Positions 17,779-26,848 of a DNA stretch of 64,000 nt are shown here, piece by piece. A program made the translations under genes and the position numbers. Every line of letters starts with the position of its first letter. Within the stretch, counting starts at the first letter, position 1. The stretch comes from Dyella_B sp036746095 (GTDB taxonomy: Bacteria > Pseudomonadota > Gammaproteobacteria > Xanthomonadales > Rhodanobacteraceae). The stretch lies in NCBI RefSeq assembly GCF_036746095.1, contig NZ_DAIOEU010000019.1, positions 1 to 64,000 of the forward strand, in the 5' to 3' direction. Under the pieces are notes generated by a model. That model had not been told where the DNA came from. It made no database searches and worked only from the letters and a program-made list of their open reading frames with translations.

Positions 17779-18603
17779 ATGGCGCGGCACGTCTTGCCAG
17801 GATTTCGCCTCAGTACCGGCTACACCTTGCTGGTGCTGGGCAGCTGCGTGCTGCTCCCGCTGGCGGCATTGCTGTGGACGGCGTGCGAACTGGGGCCCGC
17901 GGGCTGGTGGGCGCAGATCGGTACGCGCCGCGTGCTGGCGTCATTGAAATTGAGTTTTGGCGCAGCGCTGCTTGCTGCAACCATTGATGCCGTACTTGGC
18001 TTGCTGGTGGCCTGGGTGCTGGTGCGTTACCGCTTCGCATGCCGGCGGCTATGCGACGCGTTGGTCGATCTGCCGTTTGCGTTGCCGACGGCCGTGGCCG
18101 GCATTGCGCTGACGGCGCTGTATGCGCCGAATGGCTGGCTCGGCAGCCGCCTCGCGCCGCTCGGCATTGAAGTGGCCTATACGCGCCTGGGCGTGCTGCT
18201 GGCGATGGTGTTCGTGGGTTTGCCATTCGTGGTACGCACCTTGCAGCCGGTGCTGGAAAGCATGGAAAGCGATCTGGAAGAGGCCGCTTATACGCTGGGT
18301 GCGTCGCCGGGCCAGCGCTTCTTCCGCGTGCTGCTGCCGTTATTGCTGCCGACATTGTTGACCGGTTACGCGCTTGCGTTGGCGCGCGCGATCGGCGAGT
18401 ACGGTTCGGTGATCTTCATTTCCGGCAATCGATTGTTCCGTACGGAAATCGCGCCTTATCTGATCGTGCAGAAGATCGATTCGCAGTACGACTATCGTGG
18501 AGCCGCGGCGCTTGGCGCGGTCATGCTGGCGGCTTCGCTGCTCTTGCTGGTGGCTATGGCGGGCTTGCAGCGCTGGACACGGCGCTGGGCGGTGGTGCGC
18601 TGA
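17779..18603 (+). CDS. cysT: Sulfate/thiosulfate ABC transporter permease CysT
   Basis: The 274-residue inner-membrane permease has six hydrophobic segments and the EAA loop (EEAAYTLGASPGQRFFRVLLPLLLP) that contacts the CysA ATPase. Family motifs DLPFALPTAVAGIAL and ARAIGEYGSVIFISGN are present. Two starts are possible: ATG at 17779, 13 bases after AGGAG, and GTG at 17770, which overlaps the sbp stop and lies four bases after AGGAG. It precedes cysW with a one-base TGATG overlap. Confidence 0.94.
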   Translation: MARHVLPGFRLSTGYTLLVLGSCVLLPLAALLWTACELGPAGWWAQIGTRRVLASLKLSFGAALLAATIDAVLGLLVAWVLVRYRFACRRLCDALVDLPFALPTAVAGIALTALYAPNGWLGSRLAPLGIEVAYTRLGVLLAMVFVGLPFVVRTLQPVLESMESDLEEAAYTLGASPGQRFFRVLLPLLLPTLLTGYALALARAIGEYGSVIFISGNRLFRTEIAPYLIVQKIDSQYDYRGAAALGAVMLAASLLLLVAMAGLQRWTRRWAVVR

Positions 18604-19460
18604 TGGCCGTGATCGCTTCGGTGGTATCGATCGGCCGTCCGGCGTTGTCGGCGCGTATCGCACGCATGGTGCTGGTGCACACGACGCTTGCCGTGCTGGC
18701 ATGGCTGCTGGTGCTGCCGCTGCTGGCGATTTTCGCCGAAGCACTCCATCAGGGCTATGCAGCCTATCTCGATGCCATCAAGCAACCCGACACGGTCGCC
18801 GCCGTGCGGCTGACCTTGACCGTCGCCGCCATTGCCGTGCCGTTGAATCTGGTCTTCGGGCTCGCGGCCGCGTGGTCGATGACGCACTTCGAATTTCGTG
18901 GCAAAGCCCTGCTTGGCGCGTTGATCGACCTGCCGTTTTCCATCTCGCCGGTGATCGCCGGCATGATGCTGATCCTGGTGTATGGCAAGGATGGCTGGCT
19001 GGGTTCCTGGCTGGAGGCGCATGGCCTGCAGGTGATTTTTGCCGTGCCGGGGTTGGTGTTGGCGACCGTGCTCGTCACCTTGCCGTTCGTGGCGCGCGAG
19101 TTGATTCCGCTGATGCAGGCACAAGGCTCGGAGCAGGAGGAAGCGGCGCTCACGCTGGGTGCTGGTGGATGGCAGATCTTTTTTCGCGTCACCTTGCCGC
19201 GCGTGCGCTGGGCGTTGCTGTATGGCGTGTTGTTGTGCAATGCGCGCGCCATGGGTGAATTCGGCGCCGTGTACGTGGTGTCGGGCCATCTGCGCGGCAT
19301 CACCAACACGTTGCCGCTCCAGGTCGATCAGCTTTACCAAGAGAATTTTTCCGCTGCCTTTGCAGCGGCTTCACTGCTGGCATTGCTAACTGTGGTCACG
19401 CTCGGCATCAAGCGCGTGGTCGAGTGGCGGCATGGCGATGCCTTGAACATCCACCATTGA
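18603..19460 (+). CDS. cysW: Sulfate/thiosulfate ABC transporter permease CysW
   Basis: The 285-residue second permease pairs with CysT. Six membrane segments, DLPFSISPVIAGMMLIL, the EAA loop EEAALTLGAGGWQIFFRVTLP and ARAMGEFGAVYVVSGHLRG are visible. The ATG shares one base with the cysT stop (TGATG), a sign of translational coupling. Confidence 0.94.
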   Translation: MAVIASVVSIGRPALSARIARMVLVHTTLAVLAWLLVLPLLAIFAEALHQGYAAYLDAIKQPDTVAAVRLTLTVAAIAVPLNLVFGLAAAWSMTHFEFRGKALLGALIDLPFSISPVIAGMMLILVYGKDGWLGSWLEAHGLQVIFAVPGLVLATVLVTLPFVARELIPLMQAQGSEQEEAALTLGAGGWQIFFRVTLPRVRWALLYGVLLCNARAMGEFGAVYVVSGHLRGITNTLPLQVDQLYQENFSAAFAAASLLALLTVVTLGIKRVVEWRHGDALNIHH

Positions 19461-19474
19461 GGATCCATCGCAGC

Positions 19475-20620
19475 ATGGGTATCGAGATTTCCCGCTTGCG
19501 TCGCCGGTACGGCGCCTTCGTGGCGCTGGACGACGTCAGCCTGACCATCGGCGACGGTGAATTCGTGGCCGTGCTCGGCCCGTCGGGCTCGGGAAAAACC
19601 AGTCTGCTGCGCATCCTGGCCGGACTGGACCAGCCTGACGCCGGCAGCGTGGTTCGTGATGGGCATGACTTGCTGGCGCTGGATGCGCGGCGCCGTGGCG
19701 TAGGGCTGGTGTTCCAGCACTATGCGCTGTTCCCGCACATGACCGTGGCGCAAAACGTGGCATTTGGCTTGCGCGTGCGTCCTTGGCATGCGCGCCCCAG
19801 GGCGTCCGTGATCAAGGCAAGCGTCGAGCACCTGCTGCGCCAGGTGGAGCTGGAGGGTTTCGCCGATCGCTATCCGTCGCAGTTGTCGGGCGGCCAGCGC
19901 CAGCGCGTGGCGCTTGCGCGTGCGCTGGCGATCGAACCTCGTTTGCTGCTGCTGGATGAGCCGTTCGGTGCGCTCGATGCGCAGGTGCGGGTGAACTTGC
20001 GCAGCTGGTTGCGCGAGTTTCATCGCTCGCTCGGCATCACCACGTTGTTCGTCACGCACGATCAGGACGAGGCATTGGAGATGGCCGATCGCGTGGTGCT
20101 GATGAATCGCGGCCGCATCGAACAGATCGGCACGCCGGAGCAAATCTACCGGCAGCCGGCAACGCCGTTCGCGTCACGCTTTATTGCACGTGGCCAATCG
20201 GTGCCGGCCGAGGTGCGCGGCCAGCATTTGCATCTGTTCGGCCATGCATGGCGCATCGAAAACTTTGCTGCGGACGATGCGCACGAGATTGCCGTGCACG
20301 TGCGGCCGGAAGACATTGCATTGGCACCCGTGGCGGGTGAGGGCTTCAAGGCGCAATTGGTCAACCTTCGCCACGTGGCCGGCACCGTCCGTGCCAGCCT
20401 GCGGGTGGGAAACCGGGACGAGCCGCTCGAGGCGGAATGGAACGAGCGCGATTGGGCCAGGCACAGCGCGGCAGTCGATGGCGTGGTCGACATTCATCTG
20501 CAGGCGCTGACCGTCTTTGCCACCGATCGGGAAGGGCGCGTGCAGGAGCGATCCACCGTGCATCCACCGCATGCGAGCTTTCCCGTAGCGATAGGGCCGT
20601 GGCGCCGCGTCGAAGCGTAA
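19475..20620 (+). CDS. cysA: Sulfate/thiosulfate ABC transporter ATP-binding protein CysA
   Basis: The 381-residue ATPase energises CysTW. Walker A is GPSGSGKTSLL (near 35-45), the ABC signature LSGGQRQRVALARAL (near 135), Walker B LLLLDEPFGALDA and the switch His in FVTHDQDEALEMAD. The C-terminal 120 residues form a TOBE-like regulatory region (VRPEDIAL) typical of CysA. The start at 19475 has GAGGA about 11 bases upstream; the more upstream ATG at 19424 overlaps cysW. It closes the sulfate uptake operon. Confidence 0.95.
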   Translation: MGIEISRLRRRYGAFVALDDVSLTIGDGEFVAVLGPSGSGKTSLLRILAGLDQPDAGSVVRDGHDLLALDARRRGVGLVFQHYALFPHMTVAQNVAFGLRVRPWHARPRASVIKASVEHLLRQVELEGFADRYPSQLSGGQRQRVALARALAIEPRLLLLDEPFGALDAQVRVNLRSWLREFHRSLGITTLFVTHDQDEALEMADRVVLMNRGRIEQIGTPEQIYRQPATPFASRFIARGQSVPAEVRGQHLHLFGHAWRIENFAADDAHEIAVHVRPEDIALAPVAGEGFKAQLVNLRHVAGTVRASLRVGNRDEPLEAEWNERDWARHSAAVDGVVDIHLQALTVFATDREGRVQERSTVHPPHASFPVAIGPWRRVEA

Positions 20621-20631
20621 CTCCATGACCC

Positions 20632-20655
20632 TCATTCTCGCGAAAGCGAAAATGA
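20632..20655. repeat. REP-like hairpin, single copy
   Basis: TCATT-c-TCGC and GCGA-a-AATGA pair around a GAAA loop. The unit resembles the GTCATTCCCGCGAAAGCGG units at 41551-41632. It follows cysA in the gap before a convergent gene. Confidence 0.5.
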
Positions 20656-20707
20656 CGGCCATACATAGGTTTGGATGACATCTCAGCACTGTTACGCATG
20701 ATCCTGC

Positions 20708-20995
20708 CTACATGGAGCGCTTGCGTGCGAGATGGCGCACGGCATGGCGTAATGCCCGCCAGGTTTTCGGTCCGGCGACACCATCCACGACGAGGCCGTA
20801 ATCGCGCTGGAATGCCGTGATGGCATGGTACGTGCGACGGCCGAAATCACCATCTGCGTTTACCGGACCATCCATGTCGCAGTAGCCGATGTGGCGCAAA
20901 TGCTGTTGCAGTTCCTGCACCGTGCCACCCTCGTCTCCGTATTTGAGCGCCGTGGGTGCCTCGGCAGCATGCTTGTGTTGCTGGGCGTCTTTCAT
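20708..20995 (-). CDS. Small peptidoglycan-binding (PG_binding_1) domain protein
   Basis: The 95-residue protein consists almost entirely of one peptidoglycan-binding fold: GDEGGTVQELQQHLRHIGY, then DGDFGRRTYHAITAFQRDYGLVVDGVAGPKTWRAL. No signal peptide is evident, so its location is unclear; it may act inside the cell or with an exported partner. The start at 20995 has GAAGG eight bases upstream and is preferred over the ATG at 21028. It is divergent from glnE. Confidence 0.8.
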   Translation of the reverse strand: MKDAQQHKHAAEAPTALKYGDEGGTVQELQQHLRHIGYCDMDGPVNADGDFGRRTYHAITAFQRDYGLVVDGVAGPKTWRALRHAVRHLARKRSM

Positions 20996-21140
20996 ACACA
21001 AACCTTCGCTTCGATCCGACTGTCGCAAAGGTTGCGGCCTGTACGGGGCTTGGCGCTGTCGGGCGATGGCGAAGGTCGATGCGCGTCATCGCCGTGCTGC
21101 AACGGTTCTGTTGAGCAAGCCTCAGGCCCATAATGGCCGT

Positions 21141-23993
21141 ATGGCTGTCATCCCTGCACCTACTGAATCGCCCGCGCTGCGGGCTCTTATCGATGATCGC
21201 TACGCGCAGCTGGTGGCGCGTTGCCGCGCGGTGGGCGTACCCCTGCATGACGATGCAGGCGTCGCCGAGCGCATCCGCCGCACCTTGCTGGCGAGCGATT
21301 TCGCATTCGAAACATGGCGCAATCAGCCGCAACTGCTGGCGCCGCAAGGCCTGGAACGGTTGCGTGCCAGTGCCGATGCTTCCGCGCGCATCGAAGCACT
21401 GAAGCTCGATCCCGATGAAGCGGCCTGCATGTCGTCGCTGCGCCGGTTCCGCCATGCCGAAGCGCTGCGCCTGGTATTCCGCGACGTCAACGGCCTGGAC
21501 GATCTGCCGGAAACCTTGTCCGCCACCAGTGTGTTGTACGAAGCCTTGCTTGGCGCCGCGCTCGATTGGTCCGAGCGCGCGCTTGCCGCGCGTTACGGGC
21601 ATGCACGTGGCGAAGACGGCAGCCTGCAGCGGCTGGTGGTGGTCGGCTTCGGCAAGCTCGGTGGCGGGGAGCTGAATTTCTCGTCCGACATCGACCTGGT
21701 GCTGGCCTATCCGCAGGGCGGCGAAAGCGATGGTGCGCGCGTGCTGGATAACAGCGAATATTTCGTGCGCCTGGGACGTCAGCTGGTGCGCCTGCTGCAC
21801 GAGCCGACCATCGACGGCATTTGCGCGCGCGTGGATCTGCGCTTGCGCCCGTTCGGCAACGCGGGCCGCCTTGCGTTGCCATTCAGCGCGATGGAGCAGT
21901 ACTACCAGCGCGAAGGGCGCGATTGGGAACGCTATGCCTGGATCAAGGCGCGTGCGGTGGCCGGCGATCGCAGCGCGGGCAAGCAATTGCAGGAAATGCT
22001 GCGGCCGTTCGTGTATCGCAAATACCTGGACTACACCGCGTTCGCCGGCTTGCGCGAAATGAAGGCGCTGATCGATGCCGAAGTGGCGCGCAAGGACCTG
22101 GCTGACAATCTCAAGCTGGGACCCGGCGGTATTCGCGAAATCGAGTTCATCGTGCAACTGGTACAGCTGATTCGCGGTGGCCGCGAACCCAGCTTGCGCG
22201 TGCGTGGCCTGTTGCCGGCGCTGACGGCTTGCGAAGCGCGCGGGCATATTCCCACCGTGCGCGCCAAGGCGCTGCGCCAGGCGTACGTGTTCTTGCGCCG
22301 GCTGGAGAATCGCGTGCAGATGATGCGCGATGCGCAGACACACGATTTGCCCGACGACGACCTGACGCGCGAACGGCTTGCGCTGGTCCTGGATTATCCG
22401 GCCTGGGAACCGTTGGCCGAGGAATTGGCGAAACACCGCGACATCGTCGCCACCGAATTCGAAGCCGTGCTGATGCCGGAAGGCGGCGCGAAGGCCAGCG
22501 TGCCGGCAGCGGATGCGATTCTGTGGCAAGGCGCTTGCGACGAATCGCTGGATGCCGGCGTGATGGAAGCTTCCGGCTTCGTGCCGGGTGGCGAAGCGGC
22601 GGAGGCGTTGCTGAAATTGCTGCAAGCCTCGCAATTGCGTGCGATGTCGGCGCGTGCGCGCGAGCAGCTGGATCATTTGATGCCGCGATTGCTGGCCGCG
22701 GCGCGCGAGACGGCGGCGCCGGTGGCGTGCTTGCTGCGCCTGTGCCGCCTGGTGCAAACGGTGGCGCGCCGGCCTTCCTACCTCGCATTGCTGGAAGAAC
22801 AACCTTCCGCACGCAAGCGTCTGGCGCAGCTGTTTGCCGATAGCGCCTTTTTGGCCGAGCGCGTGATTGCACAACCCTTACTGCTCGACGACGTGCTTGA
22901 TCCGCGCATCGATCAACTGCCGCTCAAGCGCGCCGACATCAGCGCGGAAATCGCGCATGTGCTCACCACGCTCGACGAACGCGAAGCGGAAGCCGAGCTG
23001 GAACGCATCAACGAATTCAAGTCGAGCATCGCCTTCCGTTTGGGCCTGGCCTTCAACGATGGACGCGCCGATGCGGTGGCGACGGCGCGTCGGCTTGCGG
23101 CGCTGGCGGAAGCGGTGGTCAATGCCGTTGCCGCACTGGCCGAGCGCGAAGTCGTCGCCGCGCATGGACGCTTGCCGGGCGAAGGCTCGGGTTTTTCGAT
23201 CCTCGGCTACGGCAGCCTGGGCGGCGAAGAACTGGGTTTCGCCTCCGACCTCGACCTGGTCTTCGTGTTCGACGGCCAGCGCGCGCACGCGATGAGCGAC
23301 GGCCCGCGTCCGCTGGACGGTTCACGCTGGTACCAGCGCCTTACCCAGCGGGTGATGAACTGGCTGACGGTGCTGACGCGTGCGGGACGCCTGTACGAAG
23401 TGGATACGCGCCTGCGGCCGGATGGCTCCAAGGGCCTGCTGGTCGGTAGCCTGGAGGCGTTCGTGGCCTACCAGCAAAGCCGCGCATGGACGTGGGAGCA
23501 TCAGGCACTGCTGCGCGCGCGTCCGGTGGCGGGCGATGCGGCCTTGAACGGCGAGCTGGTGGGCGTGCGGCGCCGCACCCTGGCGGTGCCGCGCGATCGC
23601 CCGGCGGTGTTGGCGGAAGTCAGCAGCATGCGCCGGCGCTGGCGCGCGGAGCGCGATCGTTCCGGCGCCGGGCAGATCGATTTGAAACAGGGCCACGGTG
23701 GCTTGCTCGATATTGAATTTGCCTTGCAAGGGTTGGTGCTTGCGCATGCATCGTCATCGCCGTACCTGCTATCGACGACGGGCAACGCCGGCTTGATTGA
23801 AGTCTGCCGCGACGCCGGCCTGCTGGATATCGCGCAGGCGAACTGCTTGAGCCGTGCGCATGCGGAACTGTTGCGGCGCGCGTTGTTCTGTACCTTGGAT
23901 TTGCGCTCGCGTATCGCGCCCCGGGATGCCGAGCTGGAAGCGATGTGCAGCGACGTGAGCGTCGTAACGCGTGCGCTCGGTTTTGAGTTCTAG
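21141..23993 (+). CDS. glnE: Bifunctional glutamine synthetase adenylyltransferase/deadenylase
   Basis: The 950-residue regulator adenylylates or deadenylylates glutamine synthetase in response to PII. It has the two expected nucleotidyltransferase domains: VVGFGKLGGGELNFSSDIDLVLAYP (near residue 165-190) and LGYGSLGGEELGFASDLDLVFVFD (near 685-710), each followed by a helical GlnD/PII-type region. Conserved segments DLRLRPFGNAGRL and DTRLRPDGSKGLLV are present. The start at 21141 (MAVIPAPTESPALR) is chosen because further upstream the frame has no family character. Length fits the family (about 940-960). Confidence 0.96.
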   Translation: MAVIPAPTESPALRALIDDRYAQLVARCRAVGVPLHDDAGVAERIRRTLLASDFAFETWRNQPQLLAPQGLERLRASADASARIEALKLDPDEAACMSSLRRFRHAEALRLVFRDVNGLDDLPETLSATSVLYEALLGAALDWSERALAARYGHARGEDGSLQRLVVVGFGKLGGGELNFSSDIDLVLAYPQGGESDGARVLDNSEYFVRLGRQLVRLLHEPTIDGICARVDLRLRPFGNAGRLALPFSAMEQYYQREGRDWERYAWIKARAVAGDRSAGKQLQEMLRPFVYRKYLDYTAFAGLREMKALIDAEVARKDLADNLKLGPGGIREIEFIVQLVQLIRGGREPSLRVRGLLPALTACEARGHIPTVRAKALRQAYVFLRRLENRVQMMRDAQTHDLPDDDLTRERLALVLDYPAWEPLAEELAKHRDIVATEFEAVLMPEGGAKASVPAADAILWQGACDESLDAGVMEASGFVPGGEAAEALLKLLQASQLRAMSARAREQLDHLMPRLLAAARETAAPVACLLRLCRLVQTVARRPSYLALLEEQPSARKRLAQLFADSAFLAERVIAQPLLLDDVLDPRIDQLPLKRADISAEIAHVLTTLDEREAEAELERINEFKSSIAFRLGLAFNDGRADAVATARRLAALAEAVVNAVAALAEREVVAAHGRLPGEGSGFSILGYGSLGGEELGFASDLDLVFVFDGQRAHAMSDGPRPLDGSRWYQRLTQRVMNWLTVLTRAGRLYEVDTRLRPDGSKGLLVGSLEAFVAYQQSRAWTWEHQALLRARPVAGDAALNGELVGVRRRTLAVPRDRPAVLAEVSSMRRRWRAERDRSGAGQIDLKQGHGGLLDIEFALQGLVLAHASSSPYLLSTTGNAGLIEVCRDAGLLDIAQANCLSRAHAELLRRALFCTLDLRSRIAPRDAELEAMCSDVSVVTRALGFEF

Positions 23994-24008
23994 CCAGCGC
24001 GCAACCTC

Positions 24009-24076
24009 GTAGGCTGGCGTGCAATCCCGGCTCTCGCACGGCGCGGCAATGCCGGGATTGCAATCTCCCAGCTTAC
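24009..24076. repeat. Intergenic dyad between convergent glnE and the ELM1-family gene
   Basis: GTAGGCTGG pairs with CCAGCTTAC (one G-T pair) and GCAATCCCGGC pairs perfectly with GCCGGGATTGC inside it. The right arm overlaps the last codon of the ELM1-family gene. It shares the GTAGGCTGG motif with the dyad at 48993-49058. Confidence 0.6.
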
Positions 24077-25086
24077 AAGGGTGACGCGAGCATGCGATGG
24101 CGCACCGCTGTAGCCATCATGGCGGTTTCGCGCAGCGGCATCTGCTGCGCGGGGGCACTGGCATCGAGGTCGTGCAACAAGCCGGCTTGGCGCAAACTGG
24201 CATGAAAACGCGCGAGTTTTGCGGGCAGGGTTCCCGCGACCAACGTATGCACCGGGCAACCCACGGCACACGCCTCGCTCAGCATGTTCACCGAGTCCGG
24301 CGTCACTACCAGGCGATCGGCCCAGCCCAGCACGCCGGGGTAGGGATTGTTGCCATCGTCAGGTCCTATCCAAAGCAAGCCAGGAATGCCGTGCAGCGCA
24401 GTGCGCATCACCTCGGCCACCGCAGCAGGCGTGCGGCGCGAGGCCAGCACCAGCAGGCTGCCGCCTTCGCGCTGCCGGCGCGCAAGCAACGAGTCGATGA
24501 GCTGCTGCGCATAGTCGGCATCCATGCGCATGCCGGCGCGCGGTCCGCCAAGCAGCACGCCGACGCGTGGACGGGGCAGGTATTCCAACGCGGGGCTGGC
24601 GTCGCGGCCATCGGCAAGCCATGCATCGTCGACGGGATTCAGCGAGCCCAGCGGGTTGAGCACATTGGCGCCGGTCAGTCCGTCATGCCGGGGCGCGATG
24701 ACCGTGTCCCAGTATGTGGGTTCGGTGCGTGGGTCGAGGATCTGTACGGTATGGCAATAACCTTCGGTCAGGGCACGCAGCAGGCGCGTCAGCAAAGCAG
24801 CGCTGCGCCCACAGCCGACGGCAAGTCTCGGCCATGGCGCGGCGAAGGTCGCGCGTTGCGCGGGGGGCAGGGCCAGGCGTCCGCCAAGGGCCAGCCGCGG
24901 CGAGAACCATGACCATGGTGCACGCGGCGAAAGCACGAGGTGCCGCACCGGCATGCCCATCTGTTCGGCCAGCGCCAGGGCCTGGCGCTGGTTGCCGGCG
25001 GCGTGGTCGGTGATCGCCCAGCATTCGCCTGGAAAGTTGTGAGGCAATTCCTGGCTTGAGCGTTCGATTGTCGCCGGATCGTGCAC
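24073..25086 (-). CDS. ELM1 / DUF1022 family protein
   Basis: The 337-residue protein belongs to the family named after the plant mitochondrial fission factor ELM1 (DUF1022): CWAITDHAAGNQRQALALAEQMG at the N-terminus, then VGCGRSAALLTRLLRA, QILDPRTEPTYWDTVIAPRHD, GVLLGGPRAG and DRLVVTPDSVNMLSEACAVG. The fold resembles GT-B glycosyltransferases, and bacterial members often occur near LPS core genes, but no activity is established. The C-terminal stop lies within an intergenic dyad. It ends convergently with glnE. Confidence 0.85.
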   Translation of the reverse strand: MHDPATIERSSQELPHNFPGECWAITDHAAGNQRQALALAEQMGMPVRHLVLSPRAPWSWFSPRLALGGRLALPPAQRATFAAPWPRLAVGCGRSAALLTRLLRALTEGYCHTVQILDPRTEPTYWDTVIAPRHDGLTGANVLNPLGSLNPVDDAWLADGRDASPALEYLPRPRVGVLLGGPRAGMRMDADYAQQLIDSLLARRQREGGSLLVLASRRTPAAVAEVMRTALHGIPGLLWIGPDDGNNPYPGVLGWADRLVVTPDSVNMLSEACAVGCPVHTLVAGTLPAKLARFHASLRQAGLLHDLDASAPAQQMPLRETAMMATAVRHRMLASPL

Positions 25087-25167
25087 AGTACGTTCGCCTC
25101 GTTCGCCGCTGATCCATCCGGCTTGCGCTTACACTCTGGTCTTTCACTCTTCACGCAGAGGATACCC

Positions 25168-25761
25168 ATGAGCGAGAAGCTTGCCGAGGCAGCATTAGAC
25201 CAGTTGTTCCGCACGGCCCGTACCTATAACGCTTTTCTGCCCAGGGAAGTGACCGACGAGCAGTTGCACGCGCTGTACGAACTGGCCAAGTTCGGCCCGA
25301 CCAGTGCCAACTCCTCGCCGATGCGGCTGGTGTTCGTGAAGTCCGCGGCGGCCAAGGAAAAGCTCAAGCCGTTCCTCTCCGAAGGCAATCGCGCCAAGAC
25401 GCTGGCGGCGCCGGTCACGGCGATCGTGGCAACGGATCATGCGTTCTACGAAAAGCTGCCCCACCTGTTCCCGCATGCCGATGCGCGCAGCTGGTTCGTC
25501 GGCAATCAAGCGCTGATCGATACTACGGCGTTCCGCAATGCCACGCTGCAAGGGGCGTACGTGATCATGGCCGCGCGCTCGATCGGCCTGGATTGTGGCC
25601 CGATGTCCGGCTTCGACAATGCCGGCGTCGACCAGGCATTCTTCGCCGGCAGCACGATCAAGTCGAACTTCCTGATCAATATCGGTTACGGCGACAGCAG
25701 CCGCGATCTGTTCGCGCGCAGCCCGCGCCTGTCGTTTGATGAGGCCTGCCGCGTCGCATGA
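25168..25761 (+). CDS. RutE-like NAD(P)H nitroreductase / malonic semialdehyde reductase family
   Basis: The 197-residue flavoprotein resembles RutE/HadB-type nitroreductases: LFRTARTYNAFLPREVTDEQLHALYELAKFGPTSANSSPMR, TTAFRNATLQGAYVIMAARSIGLDCGPMSGFD and NFLINIGYGD. RutE reduces malonic semialdehyde or a peracid in pyrimidine breakdown; no other rut genes are present, so the substrate here is unknown. The start at 25168 has AGAGGAT upstream. It is divergent from the ELM1 gene and followed by the YceI gene on the same strand. Confidence 0.88.
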   Translation: MSEKLAEAALDQLFRTARTYNAFLPREVTDEQLHALYELAKFGPTSANSSPMRLVFVKSAAAKEKLKPFLSEGNRAKTLAAPVTAIVATDHAFYEKLPHLFPHADARSWFVGNQALIDTTAFRNATLQGAYVIMAARSIGLDCGPMSGFDNAGVDQAFFAGSTIKSNFLINIGYGDSSRDLFARSPRLSFDEACRVA

Positions 25762-25866
25762 GGTTTTCCCACGGATTGCCGTGCGGTGATGCCGCGCGGC
25801 AATCGTTTGTTCAAAGCAATAAAGCGTTTTCCCCTATCCACTTTGATTGAAGGCAGGAGACTTTTC

Positions 25867-26454
25867 ATGCGCATGCTTCGCTACGTATTGCTGGCCGGTT
25901 TGCTCGGCGCCGCGCTGTCGGCCCAGGCCGCACCGCAGACCTACAAGCTCGATCCAAGCCACACCATGGTGCTGTTCAGCTGGAGCCACTTCGGCTTCTC
26001 CCATCCCGTGGCCGACATCGGCATCTCCGACGGCACGCTGGTGTTCGACGAGAAGGATCCGTCCAAGGCTTCGGTGGACGTGACCATGCCGCTGAGCAAC
26101 CTGGACACGCACGTGCCGGCACTGGACAAGCACCTGAAGGAGCCGGATTTCTTCGACGCCGAGAAGTACCCCACCATCACCTTCAAGAGCACCAGCGTGC
26201 AATCGCTGGGCAACAAGCACTACAAGGTGACCGGTGATCTCACCGTGCACGGCGTGACCAAGCCGGTGGTACTCAATGCCACGCTCAACAACGTCGGCGC
26301 GCATCCGATGACCGGCCAGCAGGCGATCGGCTTCAACGCCACCGGTACGCTGAAGCGTTCGGAGTTCGGCCTGGGCGCGTATGTGCCCAAGGTGAGCGAC
26401 GAGATCCAGATCAACATCACCACCGAAGGTTCGGTGCCGAAGGCTGGGCAGTAA
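25867..26454 (+). CDS. YceI-family periplasmic lipid-binding protein
   Basis: The 195-residue protein has a signal peptide ending in LSAQA and the YceI lipocalin-like fold: YKLDPSHTMVLFSWSHFGFSHPVADI, FDEKDPSKASVDVTMPLSNLDT, EPDFFDAEKYPTITFKSTSV, GDLTVHGVTKPVVLNATL and SDEIQINI. The family binds isoprenoid or amide lipids in the periplasm and is often induced by stress. The start at 25867 has GGCAGGAGA about eight bases upstream; the ATG at 25786 is too early. Confidence 0.93.
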   Translation: MRMLRYVLLAGLLGAALSAQAAPQTYKLDPSHTMVLFSWSHFGFSHPVADIGISDGTLVFDEKDPSKASVDVTMPLSNLDTHVPALDKHLKEPDFFDAEKYPTITFKSTSVQSLGNKHYKVTGDLTVHGVTKPVVLNATLNNVGAHPMTGQQAIGFNATGTLKRSEFGLGAYVPKVSDEIQINITTEGSVPKAGQ

Positions 26455-26474
26455 GCCTGACGCAAGGATCGCAG

Positions 26475-26526
26475 AAGGAGGGGTGGGCCGCGGGCGGCTG
26501 CGCCCTCGCTACTCACCCCTTCTCCC
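26475..26526. repeat. Imperfect intergenic dyad after the yceI-like gene
   Basis: AAGGAGGGGTG faces CACCCCTTCTCC across a GC-rich loop, giving an inverted repeat with a six-base perfect core (GGGGTG/CACCCC). There is no U-tract. It may act as a terminator or mRNA end stabiliser. Confidence 0.4.
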
Positions 26527-26573
26527 TTGCTAAGATAAGCGGTCCCATAGCCTCACCCCTGGAGCAACATCCC

Positions 26574-26783
26574 ATGTCGGGTAACTCTGCCGCAGCCCCC
26601 AAGCTCATTCCGGCCAATGCCGAAAATCGTTACGAAGTGACGCGTTCGGACCTGCCGCTGTCCTGCCCAATGCCCGGTATGGCGCTGTGGAACTCCCATC
26701 CGAAAGTCTATTTACCTATCGTTGAGGATGGCGGCGAGTCCGTATGTCCTTACTGCGGCGCGCATTACGTCCTGCGCGACTGA
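26574..26783 (+). CDS. Small zinc-finger protein (zf-CHCC / NDUFS6-like)
   Basis: The 69-residue protein ends with the zinc-ribbon segment CPYCGAHYVLRD, preceded by an upstream Cys-x-Met (LSCPMPGMALWNSHPKVYLPI). This matches the zf-CHCC family, whose eukaryotic members are the complex I accessory subunit NDUFS6. A ribosome-binding GGAG is about eight bases upstream. Such genes commonly lie beside LPS or glycosyltransferase genes in relatives; the bacterial function is unknown. Confidence 0.85.
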   Translation: MSGNSAAAPKLIPANAENRYEVTRSDLPLSCPMPGMALWNSHPKVYLPIVEDGGESVCPYCGAHYVLRD

Positions 26784-26848
26784 GCCGCAGCTCTCGCTCC
26801 CGAGCATAGCCCGCGCGAAACGGCACGATTGCTGCTTGGATTCTACGG

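Noticed and set aside
20847..22874. A 675-codon open frame antisense to glnE
   Set aside because: It is the shadow of glnE, with compositionally biased Gln/His/Arg translation and no ribosome site.
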